Shown here: positions 7,470 to 13,333 of the stretch, one piece after another | Numbering within the stretch: position 1 is the stretch's first letter | How the letters are laid out: each line of letters opens with the position of its first letter | From: CAYZXU01 sp964482535 | Lineage (GTDB): Bacteria; Desulfobacterota; Desulfobacteria; Desulfobacterales; BuS5 | Assembly: GCA_964482535.1 (NCBI GenBank) | Contig: CAYZXU010000035.1 | Coordinates: forward strand, 1-21,065 | Length of the DNA stretch: 21,065 nt | Reading direction: 5' to 3' | Notes under the pieces: generated by a model | The model's input: the letters and a program-made list of their open reading frames with translations, nothing else | Database searches by the model: none | Told to the model about the DNA's origin: nothing | Made by a program: the position numbers and the translations under genes

Positions 7470-8225
7470 TCAGGATATTAATTTAAAATACCACGATATA
7501 ATCTCCCTACCATAAAATATATACAGAACTGCGCCAACTGATAAAAAAGGGCCGAATGGTATGCGTAATTTCATATTCATCATACGTGTGCCCATCATTA
7601 TTATAATTCCTGCGACTGTCCCTATTGCAGAGCCTGCAAAAATCGTAAAAAGAACTCCTTTAAATCCAAGGAGAGCGCCGATCATTGCGAGAAGTTTAAT
7701 ATCACCTCCGCCCATTCCATCTTCTTTTTTTATAAAATAGTATATCCAGGCCACAAGATATAAACTTCCTCCCCCTGCAAGTATGCCTGCAAGCGAGTCC
7801 ATAAAGAATATTTTTGGAAGTGCAAAAGTGGCTGCAAAACAAACTGGAATGCCCGGAAGCGTTATCACGTCAGGAATTATCTGGTGATCGATATCTATGA
7901 AGGTTATAACCGTCAGGGCTGAAATAAAGGTATAATATATCACGGCCTCAATGTTTAAACCGAATTTTAATAAAATGCCAAGGGCAGTGATACCGCTTAA
8001 TATTTCAACAAAAGGGTATCGAAAACTGATAGGTTTCTTGCAATTACTACATCTTCCTTTAAGCAGTAAATAGCTTAACACAGGTATATTATTATAAAAT
8101 TTTATAGTATTGCCACAATTTGGACAAAATGAACGCGAGGGGTTCACTAACGATTTCGACAGTGGAAGTCTATATATACAGACATTCATAAAACTTCCGA
8201 TACAGGCACCTAAGACTATTGCCAA
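7470..8225 (-). CDS. pilD: Prepilin peptidase / type IV leader peptidase and N-methyltransferase
   Basis: This polytopic inner-membrane aspartic protease cleaves and N-methylates type IV prepilins and type II secretion pseudopilins. Visible features: GSFMNVCIYRLP at the N-terminus, the paired zinc-binding CPNC...CSNC loop (about 34-62) that marks the bifunctional form, and two catalytic aspartate motifs, FIDIDHQIIPD and GMGGGDIKLL, in a hydrophobic body of about eight helices. The first standard start codon is TTG (8225-8223), which has no ribosome binding site and leaves a very short N-terminus. The frame continues upstream through ETHLFEI to an ATA codon at 8249-8247, eight bases after GGAG (8261-8258); a real start there would be unusual. 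It is divergent from lon and no pilin gene is nearby. Confidence 0.92.
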   Translation of the reverse strand: MAIVLGACIGSFMNVCIYRLPLSKSLVNPSRSFCPNCGNTIKFYNNIPVLSYLLLKGRCSNCKKPISFRYPFVEILSGITALGILLKFGLNIEAVIYYTFISALTVITFIDIDHQIIPDVITLPGIPVCFAATFALPKIFFMDSLAGILAGGGSLYLVAWIYYFIKKEDGMGGGDIKLLAMIGALLGFKGVLFTIFAGSAIGTVAGIIIMMGTRMMNMKLRIPFGPFLSVGAVLYIFYGREIISWYFKLIS

Positions 8226-8284
8226 TATTTCAAATAGATGAGTTTCTATTTTTATTGCTCCATTTCAAGTTGATAAATAAAAAT

Positions 8285-8323
8285 CAATATAAACAAAAAA
8301 ATATTATTTTTTTGTTTATATTG
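8285..8323. repeat. 39-base perfect AT-rich palindrome between pilD and lon
   Basis: Arms of 19 bases (8285-8303 and 8305-8323) are exactly complementary around one central base. They begin CAATATAAAC and contain runs of seven A and seven T. It lies between divergent genes, where a terminator has no obvious purpose. A protein-binding site or an extruded cruciform is more likely, although the T run could give weak bidirectional termination. Confidence 0.6.
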
Positions 8324-8343
8324 AATAAAAAAGAGAAATTATA

Positions 8344-8371
8344 TTGTCAAAGGAAAAATATGTTTTATAAT
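8344..8371 (+). promoter_or_regulatory. sigma70-type promoter of lon
   Basis: TTGTCA (8344-8349) and the perfect -10 TATAAT (8366-8371) are 16 bases apart. Transcription would start near 8378, about 74 bases before the lon ATG. The -10 lies in the left arm of a dyad (8362-8392). Confidence 0.65.
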
Positions 8372-8392
8372 ATATAATTACTATTATAAAAC
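8362..8392. promoter_or_regulatory. Operator-like dyad over the lon -10 box
   Basis: GTTTTATAATA (8362-8372) and TATTATAAAAC (8382-8392) are perfect 11-base inverted arms with a 9-base spacer. The dyad covers the -10 and the predicted start site, the geometry expected of a repressor site. CIRCE heat-shock elements also have 9-base arms with 9-base spacing, but this sequence is different, so HrcA is not implied. Confidence 0.45.
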
Positions 8393-8451
8393 ATTGCAAA
8401 TTGCGAAACCATTAAAAACAGAGATAAACAGATAAATATATAAGGATTAAA

Positions 8452-10821
8452 ATGGCTGAAATAGATAAAGATGATCTTATAAATATAATTGAAGAAGATT
8501 ATAAAGCCTCAGATGTCCCGTCTATACTTCCGTTGATGCCTGTCCGCGACGTTGTATTTTTTACAGACATGCTTCTTCCCCTTCTTATAGGGAGAGGCAA
8601 GTCAGTTAAAGCTCTTGAAGAAGCCGCTTCACAAAGCAACTTTATTTTTCTTGCAACCCAGAAAAATCCTGAGGTTGAATCTCCTGACACAGATGAAATT
8701 TACCGCGTGGGCACCATAGGTCGTATTCTTCGCATGCTGAAATTTCCTGACGGCAGGATTAAAGCACTTGTTCAGGGTATATACAAGGCTAAAATTGTCA
8801 GATACACAAGCAGGAAAAAAATATTCAAGGTAAAAATAAAAATTATCGAGGAAAAACCTGTTAAAAAGATTAGTTTAAAAACCAAGGCAATGATGCGCAA
8901 CGTGAGGGAATATGCAGAAAAAATTATGACTTTTCGGGGTGAGATGAGCGGCGATATAAGCGCAATTCTTGAAAGCATAGAAACCCCGGGCAGGCTTGCC
9001 GATCTTATTGCTTCCAATTTAAAAATGAAAATTGATGAGGCACAGGCTCTTCTTGAGCTCCTGGATCCTGTTAAGCGTTTGGAAAAAGTTAATGATCTGC
9101 TTTCCAAGGAAGTTGAACTTTCCTCAATACAGGCAAAAATACAGTCAGACGTCAAGGATGAAATCTCTAAAAATCAGCGGGACTATTTTTTGCGGGAACA
9201 GATGCGGGTAATAAACAAAGAGCTTGGAGAAAATGATGAAAGGTTCCAGGAAATATCAGATTATAACAAGAGAATAAAACTTGCCAAAATGTCTAAGGAA
9301 GCCGAGGAAGAGGCTTTTAAGCAGGCCAGACGTCTCGAACATATGCACCCTGAATCAGCCGAATATTCAGTTATACGCACCTATCTCGACTGGCTGGTTC
9401 AAATGCCCTGGAGTAAATCATCAAAAGATTTGCTCAAAATAAAAAATGCAAAAAAAATTCTTGATAAAGAGCATTATGGTCTCGATAAAATTAAAGACAG
9501 AATCCTTGAATGTTTAAGCGTTCGAATACTTAATCCTAAAAGCAAGGGGCCTATTCTATGTTTTGTTGGTCCTCCCGGAGTCGGAAAGACCTCCCTTGGC
9601 CAGGCCATAGCCCGTGCCATGAAACGAAAGTTTGTTAGAATTTCCCTTGGCGGAATTCGTGATGAAGCTGAAATAAGAGGACACAGGCGAACATACATAG
9701 GAGCATTACCCGGACGTATTCTTCAGGGCCTGAAACAGTGCAAAACAAATAACCCTGTGTTTATGATGGATGAGATAGATAAACTTGTTTCGGATTTTCG
9801 CGGGGACCCTTCTTCTGCCCTGCTGGAAGCTCTTGATCCTGAGCAAAACTTTGCCTTCAGTGATCACTACCTTAACATTCCCTTTGATCTTTCCAGGGTC
9901 ATGTTTATCCTCACGGCTAATTATACGGACCCTATTCCATCTGCTCTTCTTGACAGGATGGAGATTATTTCCATTGCAGGATATACTGAAGAAGAAAAAA
10001 GAGTAATAGCTAAAAAATATCTTGTTCGCAGACAGATCAAGGAAAATGGTTTAAATGCAAAAAACATCACTTTTAGCACTGGCGCTATAGATAGCATTAT
10101 TTCCGGATATACCTGTGAAGCAGGGTTAAGAAATCTTGAGCGTGAAATTGGGTCAATCTGCCGCAAGGTTGCACGTAAAATTGCGGAAGAAGAAAAAGGC
10201 CCCTTCAGAATTACACAAAAAAACCTTAAAGATTTTATAGGCGAATATAAGTACTTCCCGGAAATGGAACAAGAGACAAGTCAGATTGGCCTTGCAACAG
10301 GTCTTGCATGGACACAGGTCGGCGGTGAGGTTTTATATGTGGAAGCTTCCGTACTTGGAGGCAAGGGAGAATTAATAATAACCGGCCAACTTGGTGATGT
10401 CATGCAGGAGTCTGCACGTGCAGCAGTGAGTTATGCAAGGTCTATGCTTGATTCATTCGGCCTGGAAAAAAATCATTTTGAAAACCTTGACATTCATATT
10501 CATGTTCCGGCAGGAGCCATACCAAAGGACGGCCCTTCAGCAGGTATAGTCATGGCGACTTCCCTTATTTCAGTTTTAACAAAAAAGCCTGTGAACAAAG
10601 ATGTAGCCATGACAGGTGAAATAACCCTGAGCGGAAGAGTTCTTCCCATTGGAGGCTTGAAAGAAAAGGCGATGGGTGCTTTGAGAGCGGGCGTTCATAC
10701 TATAATCATTCCTGAAAAAAACATGAAGGATGTTTCCGAAATTCCTGAAAAAATAAAAACGAAAATAAAGTTTATACCTGTGAAGCATATGGATACGGTT
10801 TTGTCAGAAGCACTGATTTAA
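8452..10821 (+). CDS. lon: ATP-dependent protease Lon (LonA)
   Basis: Lon is a cytoplasmic AAA+ serine protease that degrades misfolded and regulatory proteins. The 789 residues are full length. There is an N-terminal substrate-binding domain (about 24-215, opening with LPLMPVRDVVFF), a coiled-coil stretch (about 220-300), an AAA+ domain with Walker A GPPGVGKT (373-380) and Walker B VFMMDEIDK, and a C-terminal protease domain. The catalytic serine is S696 in KDGPSAG and the lysine is K739 in GGLKEK, 43 residues apart as in E. coli Lon. The ATG follows AAGG with a short spacer. It has its own promoter with an operator-like dyad. The next gene begins 55 bases downstream, with no clear terminator between. 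Confidence 0.98.
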   Translation: MAEIDKDDLINIIEEDYKASDVPSILPLMPVRDVVFFTDMLLPLLIGRGKSVKALEEAASQSNFIFLATQKNPEVESPDTDEIYRVGTIGRILRMLKFPDGRIKALVQGIYKAKIVRYTSRKKIFKVKIKIIEEKPVKKISLKTKAMMRNVREYAEKIMTFRGEMSGDISAILESIETPGRLADLIASNLKMKIDEAQALLELLDPVKRLEKVNDLLSKEVELSSIQAKIQSDVKDEISKNQRDYFLREQMRVINKELGENDERFQEISDYNKRIKLAKMSKEAEEEAFKQARRLEHMHPESAEYSVIRTYLDWLVQMPWSKSSKDLLKIKNAKKILDKEHYGLDKIKDRILECLSVRILNPKSKGPILCFVGPPGVGKTSLGQAIARAMKRKFVRISLGGIRDEAEIRGHRRTYIGALPGRILQGLKQCKTNNPVFMMDEIDKLVSDFRGDPSSALLEALDPEQNFAFSDHYLNIPFDLSRVMFILTANYTDPIPSALLDRMEIISIAGYTEEEKRVIAKKYLVRRQIKENGLNAKNITFSTGAIDSIISGYTCEAGLRNLEREIGSICRKVARKIAEEEKGPFRITQKNLKDFIGEYKYFPEMEQETSQIGLATGLAWTQVGGEVLYVEASVLGGKGELIITGQLGDVMQESARAAVSYARSMLDSFGLEKNHFENLDIHIHVPAGAIPKDGPSAGIVMATSLISVLTKKPVNKDVAMTGEITLSGRVLPIGGLKEKAMGALRAGVHTIIIPEKNMKDVSEIPEKIKTKIKFIPVKHMDTVLSEALI

Positions 10822-10876
10822 CCTTAGGAACGGGGATGAAATAATTTTCACAGCCATTAAATCAGGGAGGTAACCC

Positions 10877-11248
10877 TTGAATCTATATAAGATACATCCC
10901 ATTGTAGTGGGAACCAAAGTATTTGATAAAGGGATGATGACCTACCAGCATGACTATGGAAAGAAATATACCATTCCCATTTATTCATGGTATCTGGAAG
11001 GCGGCGAAAAAAATATCCTTGTGGATACACCCGATGGAAAAGCAGCCATAACCGGCTTTTGTGTGATAAGGGAAAATTTTTTTCCTCCAAAAGAGATAAA
11101 AGCAATGGAAATGGAGGTTATTCCACCGGGAACGGTCGTTAATGTTTATGAATCATATGATATCATGCTCAAAGTCAAAGATATTGCAGACATATTGATT
11201 CCACTTCATGAACCGGACTTTGCATCTGTTGATACTGTATCCGGGTGA
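10877..11248 (+). pseudogene. Metallo-beta-lactamase-fold (AHL-lactonase-like) protein, internally deleted
   Basis: The start is TTG with a strong GGGAGG site 6 bases upstream. The first 50 residues (IHPIVVGTKVFDKG...ILVDT) match, from memory, the opening of the N-acyl homoserine lactonase-like branch of metallo-beta-lactamases. The remainder (TGFCVIRENFFPP, EVIPPGT, ILIPLHEPDF) matches that family's C-terminus. The whole middle, with the HxHxDH metal motif and the third histidine, is absent; only the final histidine (H111) remains. At 123 residues it is about half the usual 240-250. The joint falls at LVDT (codons 48-51), a motif that occurs twice in the full-length family. That fits an in-frame deletion between short direct repeats, or an assembly collapse. 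It is predicted inactive as a hydrolase. It overlaps the next gene by 4 bases. Confidence 0.7.
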
Positions 11249-12090
11249 TAATAGACAACTCTTTCAAAATTTATAAAAATGTGCCCTATAAGAACCTTTA
11301 TATTTACTATATTGAAGGGCGCCTCAAGCCGGATGGAGCTGTTTTCGACAAAGATTTTATCGGCAACTGGGAAGAAGACGAGTTTACGTTCCTTTTTTTT
11401 TCCGAACCCGCACATGAAAAAGTTGAAAAAATTTTAAGGGGCCAGCCGGGGCTGCGCCTCCTCGATAAATTTTTTATGTCATATGACGAGTGGCAGGGAG
11501 GTGAGCTTGTACCATTTAAAATCGGCAGATTTTTTATAACTCCTCCATGGTTCAAGTCTAATGCATCCATGAAAAAGTTCGACATACTACTCGATCCTGG
11601 AGTTGTTTTTGGAAATGGCGCACATACAACAACCCATGCCTGCATCAGAGCTCTTGAATTAATTTCCAGCAAAAATAAAATTGAAACGGTTCTTGATTTA
11701 GGAACCGGCACAGGTCTTCTTGCTTTGGCTGCTGCCAAGCTTGGATGCAAAAAAATTATTGCAGTTGATTTTAATTTTCTTGCTGCAAAAACAGCTGAAA
11801 ACAATATCAGATTAAACCGGCTTGAAGACTCAATATTTGCCGTCCAAGGGCAGGCTGAAGATTTTATAGACTGCAAGGCAGATCTTTTAATTGCCAATAT
11901 TCACTATGATGTTATGAAAGATCTGATAATTTCAAATGGTTTTCTTGAAAAAAAATATTTTGTTTTGTCAGGTCTTTTGCGCACACAGGCAAGGAATGTT
12001 GAACATGTTTTGTCGCAACTTCCCGTGAAAATAATAAAAAAATGGGAACAGGACGGTATATGGCACACCTTTGCAGGTAAAAGTATATAA
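11245..12090 (+). CDS. prmA: PrmA-like methyltransferase (ribosomal protein L11 methyltransferase family)
   Basis: The gene encodes a SAM-dependent class I methyltransferase of 281 residues, slightly shorter than E. coli PrmA (293), which trimethylates ribosomal protein L11. The C-terminal half carries motif I DLGTGTGLLALAAAKLG (from D151) and the upstream DPGVVFGNGAHTTTHACI that corresponds to PrmA's DPGxAFGTGxHxTT. The N-terminal half is divergent. The post-motif segment reads LLIANIHYDVM, where PrmA normally has NIL, so the substrate may not be L11. Translation starts at GTG (11245), overlapping the preceding stop as GTGA, with no ribosome binding site of its own, so it is probably coupled to the lactonase-like frame. 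That coupling could explain why the damaged frame is kept open. Confidence 0.8.
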   Translation: MIIDNSFKIYKNVPYKNLYIYYIEGRLKPDGAVFDKDFIGNWEEDEFTFLFFSEPAHEKVEKILRGQPGLRLLDKFFMSYDEWQGGELVPFKIGRFFITPPWFKSNASMKKFDILLDPGVVFGNGAHTTTHACIRALELISSKNKIETVLDLGTGTGLLALAAAKLGCKKIIAVDFNFLAAKTAENNIRLNRLEDSIFAVQGQAEDFIDCKADLLIANIHYDVMKDLIISNGFLEKKYFVLSGLLRTQARNVEHVLSQLPVKIIKKWEQDGIWHTFAGKSI

Positions 12091-12097
12091 AGGGATT

Positions 12098-12180
12098 GGG
12101 AATCCAGTATTTCCAAACAGTTACACACTCCATGGATTCCCGCCTCGCGGGAATGACGGCTTTTTACGAGACCATCACAA
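12098..12180. repeat. Intergenic repeat with two alternative hairpins
   Basis: GGGAATCCA (12098-12106) can pair with TGGATTCCC (12133-12141). The latter overlaps ATTCCCGC (12136-12143), which pairs with GCGGGAAT (12147-12154) over a 3-base loop, so the two stems exclude each other. The core resembles the ATTCCC...GGGAAT short repeats found in many genomes, and the following GACGGCTTTTTACGAGACCATC looks like part of the same unit (recognition from memory). It lies between prmA and phoH. The second stem plus TTTTT at 12161-12165 could also terminate transcription weakly. Confidence 0.5.
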
Positions 12181-12255
12181 TTGTAGTTTGCAATGTTTTA
12201 AAAGAGTATGATATAAAAATAAAAAATTATTCAAAAGCAGTAAAAGATGTAATTA

Positions 12256-13266
12256 ATGACAAAGCAAAAAACAATAATTAAAATCAAAGGTGAAAACGAA
12301 GATAGTTCTTATCTTAAGCTGACTTTTCCTGACATAGATTTTGCAATACAGCTTTTCGGTGAACACAACAGCCACCTGAAAAAAATTGCAAAGGCTCTGG
12401 ACGTGAAGATTGATGCAAGAGGCAACACTGTTTTTATCTATGGAGGTAATATAGGGTTAAGCCTTGCCTCTAATATACTTGAACAGTTATACGGGTTGCT
12501 GCAAGACAAATATCCTGTTTATTCAAATGATGTTGACTATGCTATTAATGCAATATGTTCAGATGACAGGATTAAGCTTAAGGATATTTTTTTAGATACT
12601 GTTTTTGTTACATCAAAAAAACGCCCCATAACACCGCGAAGCCGTGCTCAAAAAGAGTATATAGATGCCATGCGCAGTTTTGATATTGTTTTCGGCATAG
12701 GCCCTGCCGGAACAGGGAAGACATATCTTGCAATGGCAATGGCTGTGGCTGCACTCTCAAAAAAACTGGTAAGCCGCATAATACTCACAAGACCTGCTGT
12801 TGAAGCAGGAGAGGCTCTTGGTTTTTTGCCTGGAGATCTTGCTGAAAAGGTTGATCCTTATTTAAGACCTCTTTACGATGCCCTGCATGATATGATGCAG
12901 TTTGAAAAAGTCTCGGGGTTGATGCAACGAGGGGTAATAGAGGTTGCGCCCCTTGCTTTTATGCGTGGAAGAACTTTAAATGACGCTTTTATAATTCTTG
13001 ATGAAGCGCAAAATGCAACCTCTGAACAGATGAAAATGTTTTTAACCAGAATAGGCTTCAGCTCCAAGGCTGTAATAACAGGAGATATTACACAGATTGA
13101 TCTTCCTCCTGTAAAAACTTCCGGTCTTATTGAAGCAAAAAATATACTGAAAAACATAGAAGGTATAAAGTTAGTTTTTTTTTCGAAAACAGATGTTGTA
13201 AGACACAGGCTTGTGCAGGATATAATAGATGCCTATGAGGAGCACACTGAAACCAGACCGGAATAA
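12256..13266 (+). CDS. phoH: PhoH-family ATPase (PhoL/YbeZ type)
   Basis: This cytoplasmic P-loop ATPase is associated with RNA metabolism; its E. coli relative YbeZ works beside the endoribonuclease YbeY. The 336-residue length is typical. The N-terminal region (about 18-80) resembles a KH-type RNA-binding fold. The PhoH ATPase domain follows, with Walker A GPAGTGKT (149-156), RPAVEAGEALGFLPGD (about 179-194) and Walker B AFIILDEAQN (D249, E250). The gene order phoH - 7TM-HD protein - ybeY is widely conserved, which strongly supports the call. The ATG at 12256 lacks a clear ribosome binding site. The region upstream holds a hairpin repeat, so the native leader may have been altered. Confidence 0.95.
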   Translation: MTKQKTIIKIKGENEDSSYLKLTFPDIDFAIQLFGEHNSHLKKIAKALDVKIDARGNTVFIYGGNIGLSLASNILEQLYGLLQDKYPVYSNDVDYAINAICSDDRIKLKDIFLDTVFVTSKKRPITPRSRAQKEYIDAMRSFDIVFGIGPAGTGKTYLAMAMAVAALSKKLVSRIILTRPAVEAGEALGFLPGDLAEKVDPYLRPLYDALHDMMQFEKVSGLMQRGVIEVAPLAFMRGRTLNDAFIILDEAQNATSEQMKMFLTRIGFSSKAVITGDITQIDLPPVKTSGLIEAKNILKNIEGIKLVFFSKTDVVRHRLVQDIIDAYEEHTETRPE

Positions 13267-13273
13267 TACCGGT
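13257..13273 (+). terminator. Weak hairpin at the end of phoH
   Basis: ACCGG (13257-13261) pairs with CCGGT (13269-13273), enclosing the phoH stop codon, followed by TGTTTT. The 5-base stem is short, so at most partial termination or 3'-end protection is likely before the next gene, which starts 60 bases later. Confidence 0.25.
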
Positions 13274-13333
13274 TGTTTTGGTATATCTGTTTTTTAAAGT
13301 TTGTAAATTTTTGTTAATAAATGTTTTTAAAAG

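Noticed and set aside
7358..7481. Short plus-strand frame of about 40 codons before the pilD stop
   Set aside because: No ribosome binding site, odd composition, and it ends inside the opposite-strand pilD.
8362..8392. CIRCE element controlling lon
   Set aside because: The 9-base spacer fits, but the arms do not match TTAGCACTC/GAGTGCTAA, so HrcA control is not supported.
11307..11897. 196-codon minus-strand open frame opposite prmA
   Set aside because: Long, but antisense to the methyltransferase motifs, with no ribosome binding site or recognisable domain.
12096..12281. 61-codon plus-strand open frame between prmA and phoH
   Set aside because: It is translated from the intergenic ATTCCC/GGGAAT repeat and overlaps phoH in another frame; no ribosome binding site or family resemblance.
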